A DNA stretch of 64,000 nucleotides from Ricinus communis (taxonomy: Eukaryota > Streptophyta > Magnoliopsida > Malpighiales > Euphorbiaceae): NCBI RefSeq assembly GCF_019578655.1, contig NC_063262.1:8129582-8193581 (forward strand), in the 5' to 3' direction. Below, one piece after another: positions 25,200-36,699 of the stretch. Within the stretch, counting starts at the first letter, position 1, and every line of letters starts with the position of its first letter. Below the pieces are notes generated by a model. That model saw only the letters and a program-made list of their open reading frames with translations. It searched no databases and was not told where the DNA came from. Position numbers and translations under genes: made by a program.

Positions 25200-25640
25200 T
25201 TTAATTTATTTATAGCTTTTATATTTTTATATTGATAAAATATTAAAATATAAAAAAAATAACAAAGACGTTAAAAATATTTAATTTTCTATTATTTTTA
25301 AATATTTTAGTTAATTATAAAGTATTAAAAATTTATTTAATTTTATAAAATTTAATTTATATTATTATTTATAATCAAAATAATTAAGACGGTCGTACAA
25401 CAGGAGGGTAAATGATTAGTTTTTATAAATATATAAAAAGATATATTTAAAATATTATTTTAAATATAATATTAATTTTAAATTCATTTAATTACAATTA
25501 AAAATTAAAATTTCATGTGTAAAAAATAAATACACATGTCAAAACAAAAATCTTTCAAATAATGGTAATAAAATAATTATAACAATCATATAACATATAA
25601 ATAAATGACTAGTTCTTATAAATATTTATGAAAAATTTAA
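25200..25640 (-). repeat. Inverted copies of the CATTTACCCATGCATTGCAC repeat family
   Basis: Two stretches match, in reverse orientation, the head of the tandem repeat at 27841: ATAATCAAAATAATTAAG ending in GGTAAATGATTAGT (about 25370-25420), and a second ending in AAATGACTAGT (about 25605). The same ATAAT(C/A)AAAATAAT core precedes each. Confidence 0.45.
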
Positions 25641-26209
25641 AAAATTATTGTTAATATAATAATTTTTATAAATTTAATTTATCATAATTTAAAAAATTGA
25701 AACGGTACAATTTTTGAAAAAATATGAAAAATCAAGGACAAAAATCTCCCCATTATACAATTTGAAGGTTGTTATACTCTCCCATTCTCTCCACTCACAC
25801 CCACGTGCGGCTTATAAACTCCGGTGCATGTTATATGCATTGATAAAATCTTTCTAGGCTTTTTCCAAAAGCAAGAAATTGTGATGTAAAATTTTATTTT
25901 TTTGCCAATTTTTAAATAATTTTTAATTAAACTGCACTGCACTATAATTTTTTTGATACTTTTTAATATATTTTAATTAGTGTTAAATATCTTTTTTAAT
26001 TTTATTTTAATTATATCTTTATATATTTTAAACTATATTTTAGTATAATTTTAGTATATTATTGCATATTTTTTTAAATATAACATCTCATGTCATCAAA
26101 GGCGTTAATTGCTATAAAAAAAACATGTAATATCATTCGATTCACAAATAATAAATATAAAGATATAAAATAAAAACGGTAAATCTATTTTATTTAGTTG
26201 ATTTCACAG

Positions 26210-26625
26210 TAATACAAGTTAAAATAATATTTTTTTAGTAGTTTATTGATATATTTTTAATATCTTTTTTCAGATGAAATTTAAAAAAAAAATTATAATA
26301 ATACAAGTTAAATTAATAAATTTTCGGTATCTTTTAAATATATTTTTAGTATATTTTTTTGACAAAATTTTAAAAATAAAAAGATATAAAATAAAAATTA
26401 GAATCACAGTAATACAACTTAAAAATAATATCCTTTTGACATTTCTTAGGAATACTTTTAGTATCTTTATTGAATGAAACTCTGAAAAAAAATTATAATA
26501 ATACAAGTTAAGATAAATAAAATTTTGGTATCTTTTAGGTATATACATTTAATATTTTTTCTAACAAAATTATTAAAAAAAAGATATAAAAGAAAAAATA
26601 AATTCATAATACTACAAATTAAAAA
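26210..26625. repeat. AT-rich array with 200-bp period
   Basis: The motif TAATACAAGTTA or close variants starts at 26210, 26299, 26410, 26499 and 26610. Spacings are 89, 111, 89 and 111, an exact 200-bp dimer period. Between them lie recurring GGTATCTTTTAGGTATAT-like and AAAGATATAAAAT-like segments. It is satellite-like in structure. A diverged, oppositely oriented relative is visible near 31780-32060. Confidence 0.65.
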
Positions 26626-26767
26626 TAATATCATTTCGCTACCTTTTAGGTATATTATTGGTATATTTTAAAAATAAAAACTTATAAATAAATCTTTTTT
26701 TCTTTTGACCATAAAAGTAATTCTTTTAAAAAGGATAATGCCCTGTAGAATTTCTTCACTTTTCTAC

Positions 26768-27016
26768 TGTGACGGCCTTGCCTGGACAAGCGATCCGATG
26801 AGGGTGGGAAGTGAACGCCAGGGCAAACATAGGATGCCTAGACAAGAAGCGGCTTCTAGCAGGCTTCTAAGATGTCAGTACTCTAAGGTACGGGGGTACA
26901 TGAATTTAATCGAATTGCACATCGAAATGAAGTAGGGAATGGTTGATAACAAATATGTAAAGAGTTTGAACTAATCACACGAGGTGTTTTTTTGTTGTTT
27001 GACTGTGGAGTTGAAG
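26768..27016 (+). mobile_element. GC-richer island, candidate start of a Cassandra-type LTR
   Basis: An abrupt island of complex sequence sits in AT-rich DNA. It begins TGTGACGGCC and carries an inverted pair TTGCCTGG/CCAGGGCAA. It directly precedes a 5S rRNA-derived segment. Cassandra TRIM elements are plant non-coding retrotransposons whose LTRs contain 5S rRNA sequence. The TG start and the position upstream of the 5S segment fit such an LTR, but the other LTR, primer binding site and target duplication were not found. Confidence 0.4.
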
Positions 27017-27086
27017 GAACTCCAAAGTTAAACATACTTGGTTCATAAAAATTCCAAGATAGGGGACCTCTTGGAAAGTTCTTTGG
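27017..27086 (+). pseudogene. 5S rRNA-derived sequence (3' half)
   Basis: Aligned without gaps to the plant 5S rRNA 3' half, about 48 of 70 positions agree. Conserved blocks include GAACTCC, AGTTAA, CTTGG, GGGGACCTC and TTGGAAAG, covering the internal control region (box A, intermediate element and box C). Differences are mainly C to T and G to A. It is too diverged to be a functional 5S gene, and the 5' half is not clear. It is most likely carried inside a transposon. Confidence 0.65.
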
Positions 27087-27173
27087 GACTAAGATAATTT
27101 TATTATTATAAATTAATAAAGGTATTACCTATAGAAAGAATTTATTATAACTTAATTATCCTCCTCTAGTCAT

Positions 27174-27400
27174 GCTTTTGATACCAAATTAATTCTATTA
27201 TTACAAAAAAATTATAACTTATTAATAAAAATAGTGACTAGGTCTTTTTTTTTTAATTTAATTATTATACTTTTGATATTAAACTAATTTTATTTTATAA
27301 GGAGATTATACTTTAACAAAGATGTAATTACAAAAATCTTTATTTGAATTTAATTATCTTGCTATAATTATACTCTTGATACCAAACTAAGTATTCAAAG
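27174..27400. repeat. Three diverged copies of a roughly 100-bp motif
   Basis: CTTTTGATACCAAATTAAT (27175), CTTTTGATATTAAACTAAT (27270) and CTCTTGATACCAAACTAAG (27373) recur about every 100 bases with similar AT-rich spacers. Confidence 0.4.
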
Positions 27401-27840
27401 TGTAGGAAAAGAAAATAAATTTTTTAACATATTTATTGTTATTGCAAGAAGTAATATAAAAGTAAGGCATGCACTATTGGAATAATAATTCAACGTTAAA
27501 GAGAAGAGATGGATACAATTTAAAAAACATTATTACATGGAGAAACGAGAGAGATATGGTTTCAAAAATGTTTTGACTTCAAAAAGGAAACCGGAAAATT
27601 TAAAGATGTAGTTAAATATTTAAAGAATAGATTATTAACACCAAATTAAAATAATAATATTAAGTACTTATTAAAATAAAACAATAGTTAAATATAATTA
27701 TTTTCTTATAATATCATATGTTATAATCAAAATAAGATATTTTGAATTATAAATCTAAATTAAAATATTAATAATTATGTATTAACACAAATAAATTACC
27801 TGTATATATAAAACTAGGATATTAGAAAGACGTTAGATTA

Positions 27841-29102
27841 AGTAAATTACTTATACAACTAGTCATTTACCCATGCATTGCACAATTGTTATTATTATTT
27901 CGATTATAAAATCAAGTTGATAGATACAATTTAATAAAATATTTAATTTTTAATTAATAATATTTTAAAAATAATAGCAAACTAACTACTTTTAAATATT
28001 CTTTTTGATTTTTTTAAAATTTTAAAATTTTGTCAGTGTAATAATATAAAGAATTCTAAAAATAATTATTAGTATTATATGAACTAATAATATTAAGATA
28101 ATTGATATTACTATTTTTTTGAATTAAAAATTTATTATATAATAAAAAACTAATTTTTTATTAAATATAATATTAAAATATTATTTTTTAGAATTAGAAT
28201 TATTATCCAATTAGAAAACTAATTTATTAGTTAATATAATATTAAAATATAATTAATAATCTATTTTTAAGTATTATAGTGAGTATTTAATTAGGGATGT
28301 AATTTATTAATCAATAAACTAATAGAAAAAACTATAAGATCGCTTGAATCCCATGTGTAAAAAATAAGTACATATATCAAAATAAATAGGAATACATGTC
28401 AAAAATTAAGCACACATGTCAAAAAAACTTTAAGTCCTAAAAATTAATATATATTAGTCATTTAACTATGCGTTGCAATGCCGTTATTATTATTTTTCAA
28501 TTATAAAATTAAATTTATATATACAAATTAATAATTTTTTTATATTTAATATTAATTTATAATATTTCAAAAAATAAAAATAAAATAACTATTTTTAGAT
28601 GTCCTTAATTTTCTTTTAAAATCTTAAAATTTTATTAATGCAATAATATAAAAATTATCTTAAGAATATTTATTAATTTAATTCTAATATTATATAAATG
28701 AATACTATATTAATATTTTTTAGAATTAAAAATTATTATATAATTAAATATTGATTTATTAGTGAATATAATATTTAAAGATATTATTTTCTATAATTAA
28801 AATTATTATTTAATTAAGAAATTAATTTATTAATCAATATATTATTAAATATAATTAATATGTTTCTCAAAATAATTACTATCTAACTAGAAATCTAATT
28901 AATTATTAATATATTATTTCTTAAAATTAAAATTAATGTTTAATTAGAAATGTAAGTTATTAATTAATAAATTAATAGAAAAAATCATAAAATTATACAT
29001 AAGCTTGAATTCCACGTGTCAAAATAAGTACTCATGTCAAAATAAAAATTTTATGTATCAAAAATTAAGCATACAAGTAAAAAAAATATTAAAATTTTAG
29101 AA

Positions 29103-29106
<4 letters not shown>
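27841..29106. repeat. Two tandem units of about 600-650 bp
   Basis: Unit 1 starts near CTAGTCATTTACCCATGC (27860) and unit 2 near TTAGTCATTTAACTATGC (28453). Both continue with GTTATTATTATTT, an ATTATAAAAT stretch, and end with GAATCCCATGTGT or GAATTCCACGTGTC followed by repeated CATGTCAAAA(A/T)TTAAGCA. The start motif with its TGCATTGCAC stretch resembles the termini of many plant non-autonomous transposons, but the class is not certain. Confidence 0.6.

Positions 29107-29189
<83 letters not shown>
29107..29189. repeat. (AT)n microsatellite, 83 bp
   Basis: An uninterrupted AT dinucleotide run terminates the second tandem unit. It is self-complementary and able to form a cruciform. Confidence 0.95.
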
Positions 29190-29191
<2 letters not shown>

Positions 29192-32100
29192 TTAAGATTA
29201 GTATTTATGAAGAAAGATCATAAATACTATTATTATAATTAATTACTATTATGGATCGTATTTTAGTTAGTTTATTATATATACTAATTTAAGCTCATCA
29301 CTCGTGTACGTGCATGACCAATTATTATAAAACTTATAATATAAATGTATTTTATACTTTAATATATCATATAATTATTTAATTAAATGTATTATTATTG
29401 TTATTATTATTATTTTTTTTTATTTAATATAATTTTATAAATTTAAAAGTCTTGATGTGTCTAACTTAGTATCTGCAAGTGCATGAACCGTTTTTATAGT
29501 AAAACATTCCGAGATCGATATCTTAAGAAACTATGAGGCCACTTATTATATAGACTAATTATTAACATAAAATAATAAAAATAAATCTAAATACCCTAAA
29601 GTAGTATTTTGAAAAATAAAATATTCATAAAATAAAGTAACAGAACAATAAATAAATATGCAATGCAAATGCTTATAATTTAAAACTATATGCTAAAGCG
29701 AGTATTTAATCTAGCCATTTACTTAGTAATCTTATTGTTATATTTTAAGCCTAGATCTAATGAATGAGATGGTGATATGCATTTCTTTAGCTACTTAAAC
29801 TAATGATGCAACTAAAATCTCTTATACTAAAAATTATCATTAAATTGATATGATGGTTAACAAACAATAATAAATAAAACTAATAGAGATATGAAGATAA
29901 AAAGATCACTCATTAAATAAATAACAAAGTTCATATATAAGTAAAAAGGTAAACTAAATACTTATGAAAACTAGCCTAACATATTTAATCCAAAATCATA
30001 GTATTAAATAAAAAGACATAAAAATAAGACTGAAAATAAAGCTCCCTTAAAATTCAGAATCCTTCAAGTAGAAAAATGATTGATCCTCACTCTCTATATT
30101 TTGAAAAGTTGCTTAGATTTTAAAAGAACAATGAAAAACTAAAGCTAAAATATTTGTGTAAAATGTACAGTAGAGAATTGCAAAAATAGGAATAGTGGAC
30201 AGATTAAGGTGGAAGATGTAGAACGATTAAAAATTAATAAAATAATAATTTTTAAAAAATATAAATCGGAGATGAATTAAAAAATAAAAATAATATTTGT
30301 ATTATTTCAAATTTTAAATATAATTATATTGAGTTTCGAATCATATACCGATTTTATATACAAATAATTTTGAACTTATATTATTTTTAATTTTTGACTA
30401 TCCGAGACTTTGATTGATTAGGCTCGGATTATTCACTTTGATTTCAGTTCGATTTAAGTTTGTCATTTAAGATTTAGTAAAATTCGATCTCAACTTTAAC
30501 CTATTAATAAGTTTCAAATTTAAACAAATCATATTACAAAAGAGTTAGATAAATTTTTTGGATTTGGATCACTAAGAGAATAAGACTCTTAATGAGCTTC
30601 AAGAACACTATACTTTTACAGGATTGTACATCTTTGTATATAGCTATATTGAGATATATATATATATATATATATATAATGGATACTGTTAGATTTCTAC
30701 GATCAACTATTAGTATATCTTAGATTTTCAATAATAAAACATTACTTATTTAGTGATTTAGTTTAAAACGTAGTAAAATGAATATGTATCTTATCTTATT
30801 AGAAAAAAGCAATTATTTTATTTTTAAATTTATAAGATTCTTAAAAGTATTCAAATTGTTCATAAATGATTTTATAATTGAAAATGTATATAATAATCTC
30901 CAATAATAATAAATAATATTATTATTTGTAAACATTAAAAAAGTAAACTACGTTCTTTTGTGTGCTACATTATCTGTATAAAATTTATTTATCATTATAG
31001 ATAATAAATTAATATTATTTTAAATTAATTTATGAGTTTTATATACCCTTCTACTAGTTTATTTTATTAATGAATTTATATATAACTTTTAATTATTTAT
31101 ATAAGTTAAAATTATATAGGTAAGTTTTATATTTATTAAGCATTATCGATTAAATTTTAGAAATAAATAAAAAAATTAATAAATTAAAATAAAATATCTT
31201 GTTGGTTGATAACTAACTATTACATAGTTAGGTAACTTAACATCCAATTATTTGAATAAGTGATAAAAATTAAAATAAGATCAATTGTTATAGATTTATA
31301 AGATACCTTATGGTATATTGGAATAATAGCAAAATTTATTATTAAGTTTATGAGCTTTTCGGTTTTATTTTATGAACCTCTTAAATTTTTAATTTAGTTT
31401 ATTGAATTCTTGTATTTTTATTTTTAGTTTTTATTAAAATAAAAATTAAATAACTGTAATTTAAAAAAAAAATATTTGCACGATGAAAATAATATTTTCT
31501 TATCGATTTTAATATATATTTTTTAAAATTCAGTAAAAAGCACGTATCCAATCTCGAAATTTTTCGAGTGAGCTTAGAGGGACTGGGCGGTTGAACCGAT
31601 AAATAGAGTCTCCTAAAGGTTGAAGATAGACCAGTGAGTGGGCCTCTTTTGTTGGCCTCATGGTGTTATCTGTCATGAGCTAAATATTTAGGTCTCGTCT
31701 TATTAGTGTGTTTTCTTTAGAAGAAAAAAGTTTTACAGTTAGAAAAGACTGTTCATGATATTTTAATAATTTTTATTTTTCTAATTTTTCCTTCAAAATT
31801 TCGTTAAAAAATACTAAAAGTATCCGAAAGATATTATTTCTAACTTAGATTATTATGACCTTAATTCAATTCATTATTTTTTTAGCACTAGAAAAATTAT
31901 TAAAAATATATCTAAAAAATATTGAAAAATTATTTATTTTAATTTTAATTTTATAAATTTTTTCTTTATAGAATTTTATCCAAAAGAAAGTATTAAAAAT
32001 ATACCTATAAAATACAGTCAAAATATATTTTAAATTTTTATTTTTATATTGGTATTCATGAATTGAATAACATTATATGTTTTTTGTAGCAACTAATGTG

Positions 32101-35100
32101 TTTTAACAACATAAAAATGTGTGTTTTAAATAATATATTAAAATATACAAAAAATATTACTAAATGTAGTTTAAAATACATAAAGATGTACTTAAAATAA
32201 AACTAAAAAAATCATTTAATGGTAACAAAAACATACTAGAATTGGAATTTTTTCTTTCTAAAGATTCTTTATAAAAGATACCATTTTTTACAACAACAAT
32301 GACATTTTTACCTTAAAACGATAAATTCCTTCAAAAATCTCCTTAACTGATATCTTCAAAAATACATTCTTTTCAATGTCAAGGAAGTCTCTCTCTTGAA
32401 AGGTTATTTAATGTAATCACAAAAATGAGAAATGATTAGTGGATTCTTTTTTTTTAGAATTTGTAAATAATTGATTTTTTTTTTTTTTTGCTTTAGGACT
32501 TGTATTTTTATATGAATTTAATTTCTTTCTTTAATCTTTAGAAATATATATTTTACATTAAATAATTAATTAAAATTGACAACTTTCTTAAATAATTATT
32601 ATAAATTTAAAACTTTATGTCATTGTCTATGACACTTTTCAAAAATCTTATCTTCTCAAAATCAAAATTTATAATTTGTCTCATTCAATTTATATTATAT
32701 AGTTGAATAATTTGTAGCTTGTGTTGGACATTTTTTGAGATAGTATGATAATAAATACTAACTTGTTCATATATTTATCATTCTTTAGGCCTATCTAAAC
32801 ACTCTATTTTGCTTGATCTTTTGAGTGTAGTTTAATTTTAAAAATTTTATAAAATTATAAATTTGAGATTTTACAAGATTAATAAAATTTATCCCTCTAA
32901 AAACACAAGCTCACAAATATGATATTACTATAGAATTTTCTATTTATGAAGAGATTTGGAAAAAAACAAAAGTGATGAATATGACTATAAGTTACGAGTT
33001 TCTTTATTTATATTATACTATATTTTATTTTTATTTTAGAGGTTTTTATTTTTTATAAGAAAAGATATTTGCTTGATTATTCATATATTACTTTTGTTTA
33101 CAACATGCATCTTTCTGTTATAGAGAAATTAATTTTTTAATTAAAAGAGAGTAATTTTTTTAATTTTATACAAGTACTTTCACTTCATTTATATTAGAAT
33201 TTGCTTTTCTTTCTTCCTCCCACCTTAGGATAAGAATTATTATTATTTTTTGAAAGAGGAGAAAATTATCATTATGAGGTGTGAAACTCAATTTTTAATA
33301 TTTTTAAACATAGAAACATACATTTTCAAAAAAAATATAAATTTCTAACATTTTGAATTTTATTCAATAGATAAATAGCAATTCAAGTTAAAAAAATTGA
33401 AGATAAATATTCATAGATATGAAAATTAACAAAACATCAACTAAAAAATAAGTTAGCCTAAAAATTAAAAGACTTCAAACTAAAATAATTTATTTTACAT
33501 AAAAAAATTTAAAAATAAACTTTTTATATACAAGAAAATCTAATAAATTTCAAGAAAAATTTAAAATGAAATATTTTTTTATAAATAAAAGAAACGGAAA
33601 TGGCAGAAATTAAAAAAAAAAAAGAAAAAAATTGATACTAAAAAAACTAGTCCAAGGATAAAAATTAAAAATAATTCTTCAAAGATCTTAAAATCAACCA
33701 AATATCAACTAAACATCAACTATACTAATTATAAAATCAGTCACACATTAATTAAACATCAACCAAAAATTAACAAGTCATTTATTTTTAAAAATAAATT
33801 AAATAAATAGAAATCAAAGAATAAAATTAAAATCTAAACAAACATAGATTAGACAATAAATTTCTTATTTCTGTTATAGATACACTATAAAAAGAATTAT
33901 GTTTAGCGATAAAAAGAAATTGAAGTATAGACCAAAAGAAAAAGGAAAAAAAAGATATTAAAGATAATTTTTTTATAGTTTGAAAAATCAACTAAACATA
34001 AACTACCATATCAAATTAACTAATCATCAACAAAATAGATAATTCAAAATAACTATATAATATCTTAAATTTTTTTGATTTACTATATTTATAGGACTTG
34101 ATTTTTAAAATAAATAAATAAATAATTCAAGGTGAAGTAATTTAGTAATAACATTATTCTGAATTACATAACTTTTCATATATAATTAAAATAAATATTT
34201 AATATAGAGTTTAGTAACAATACTAAAAATAAAATATATAATTTTATGTTAATAAATAATTATTTTAAGTATGGTTAGTATTAAACTATGATAATAATTT
34301 GTTTAATTAATTTATTTATATTTTTTAATGAAATTAAAGCAGTAACTGCATTAAATTAATATTTGAATTGTAAATAAATAATAATGATATAAACTTAATT
34401 TTATAGTTATTGGCTTAGTGTATTCATAGTCATAGACCAAGTTAATTAGTTGATATGATTCTTTAAATTACTATGTATTAGGGATTTCATGTCATTATAA
34501 AAAAAATTCAAATGGTTTATTAATGTCAAAGATCTAATTAATTAAGTGGTTAGTTTAGTTATTTTGATATTGGTTGGAATTAAGTCCAATTCTCTTAGTG
34601 AAATATGCATTGACTCGATTTATTAATTTTTTCAGCTTTCTATCAAAATTAATGTTTAATCCTTTAATTTCTTGACTTTCTTTTTTGAATGACTATCCAG
34701 TCTTAGTAGCTTGGTGTGATTGTATATCTATATTTCAAATTAATTTCATATTTAAGAAGAAAAATGATAAATTCAATGTAGTAGAATCAAATCTACACTT
34801 GAGCGTAGTGTGAAACTCTTATATTACTAAACATAGAAAATAAAATTAATCTATAAATACTAAGATCTAATCTACCAAATGACTAGTTTTAATCATTTTA
34901 GTATTAATTGGATTGAAATTAAATATTATTAATATTACTCTATTTTACACTTATTCACTTGACTCTTCCATTAATTAATTAATTAAATTTAATATTATAA
35001 ATATTTTATCTACAATACTGATTTAAAATTCTCCTCAAACTAAATTAATATATTAACTAGTATTTTTACTTTTGTTTATAAAGAAAAAAGAGCAAATAAT

Positions 35101-35390
35101 ATTTAAATAAACAATTAAATAAAAATATGTTGAAATTTATTTTAATTCTTTTATAAAAACATATTTTATTGAGAAGATATTAAAAGGTTATTTTGGAAAT
35201 AAAATTTGTTGCTCTCCTACTCAGTGCACTTTTTTATCATATATATGACTTACCTTGTAGAACAAAAAAAGTGTAAAAATATAAGTTAAAATTGTAAAAT
35301 TGTAAGAAAGTAAAATAAGAAAGTATTTTTACAATTATTTATAAAAAAGCGGATGAGGTGTAAATACCCTTTTTTTCTTTAACCCATCCT
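29190..35390. other. AT-rich repeat desert
   Basis: Over 6 kb of very AT-rich DNA has no credible coding frame. It includes a TA microsatellite at 30654-30678, a diverged inverted relative of the 200-bp array near 31780-32060, and a cluster of AAACATCAAC motifs at about 33430-34040. No gene or RNA was recognised. Confidence 0.6.
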
Positions 35391-35399
35391 TTTATCAAA

Positions 35400-35760
35400 C
35401 CTCTACTTGTTTATAGGACACTAAGAGTGAGGAAGCGAATTGTCCATAAAGGACGGGTAAAACGGCTGCGTGTAATGATGGCAGGAAGGGGCAAAAAGGC
35501 CCTTTTCCGTGAAAAGTCAGTTACGTCCTTACAGAACGACGTCGGTTTAGATAGAAAGAGCTGTGGGTGCAAAAGGAAACGGAAATTGAGCAGGATGTGT
35601 AAAGAGCCATAGTTGTACAACAAATTGCAAACTTACCCTCGCTTTTACTGTGCAATCCGTTGTTCATCTGCCACAAGGGTTTTATATCTATACTATTGAT
35701 TAGCAAAAGTGAAATTTGGGTGGCCAATTAATTTTCTGTCCTAACGACCCCATTTGAAGT
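35400..35760. other. Unexplained GC-richer island
   Basis: A sharply more complex segment carries short open frames on both strands, an AACGACGTCGG motif and a second ACGT core. No protein match was recognised and the frames are short and basic. It may be a promoter relic, an exon of an unrecognised gene or a transposon fragment. Confidence 0.35.
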
Positions 35761-36282
35761 GTTGGCATGCTAATATTTTAAAATTTTACTTAATTAAATA
35801 AATAGATAATTAATATATATATTTTTTAATTTTAAATAATTAAATATATCAATTATTTAATATTAAAATATAAAATATTTATATATTCATATACATTTAA
35901 TATAAATTAGTGATATTTTACCATGATTCGAAAGAATATTGTAACAAGCTTTCAGAATTTGAATTATACGTTGGATCTTTTGGCAAAAAGAAAAGAAAAG
36001 AAAAAGAAATAGAGCTTTTGGGCATCATCAATTCTTCCAAAACGGGAAATAATTAAGGGTCTCGGAGAAAGTAAGTGTGGCAGCAGCCATGAATGAGCAC
36101 CGAAGAAAAAGCCCAACCTAGTTTTGGCACACACTTCATCTCACCATCAATTGGCCTTAGTAATATTATAGTGGGAGTAGTGGTCCTCCATTTTTCTCCA
36201 CCCTTTTTCCATCATTTATGTGTGTGTATATATGATTGGATACCTGACAACATACTGCTTGCTACTCTAGTTGCTTTGCCCA

Positions 36283-36316
36283 GAAAGAAAAAGAAAAAGA
36301 AAAAGAAAAAGAAAAC
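36283..36316. repeat. (AAAAAG)n microsatellite
   Basis: Repeated AAAAAG units create the lysine run seen in one frame. That frame is not considered coding. Confidence 0.85.
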
Positions 36317-36652
36317 CAAAAAGTTCTGCTATTTTGATCTGTGGAATCCCTTAGCTGCAACGCATGCAAAGTAATTTTTGTTTGGTTTCATTCAGGACCA
36401 GAAAAAGATTTAAATATTTTAATACTGAGAGAAAACAGTGTATTGAGAGAGACTTAAGCTTGGAGACCAGATTTATAAATTGTTCAGTATATAATTGGCA
36501 TTTTCACGTGCTTTTGTTCCTTGTTTGTTTTTGTTTATCAATAATTATCACTACACTCTTACTCTCCTCCTAATTTCTCCCTGACATGCTACGTTACACG
36601 TCATTCTGATGCATTTACAGAGATATTAACTCTACTATTACAAACCCATATG

Positions 36653-36654
<2 letters not shown>

Positions 36655-36691
<37 letters not shown>
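36655..36691. repeat. (TA)n microsatellite
   Basis: A pure TA dinucleotide run of about 37 bp. Confidence 0.95.
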
Positions 36692-36694
<3 letters not shown>

Positions 36695-36699
36695 GTATG

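Larger units (their letters stand above)
23258..25850. repeat. Tandem pair of about 1.09-kb AT-rich repeats
   Basis: Unit A begins AAATTATAAGACGGA (23258) and unit B begins AAATTATAAGATGGA (24345), 1087 bp apart. Shared landmarks include TATATGTTCATTTGAATG, TTATGCCTATAAAT, TTTGAGAATATTGATGAA and ATCTAATGGATATTATACAT. Both units end near ACTCCGGTxCATGTTATA (about 24308 and 25818). Unit B is about 425 bp longer because of extra sequence around 25200-25650. There is no coding capacity. The unit may be a decayed non-autonomous transposon duplicated in place. Confidence 0.65.

Noticed and set aside
26270..26548. Overlapping open frames on both strands rich in Ile, Lys and Phe
   Set aside because: They lie in the 200-bp AT-rich repeat array and reflect composition.
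36093..36374. Open frame with a long lysine run
   Set aside because: Created by the AAAAAG microsatellite. No conserved motif.
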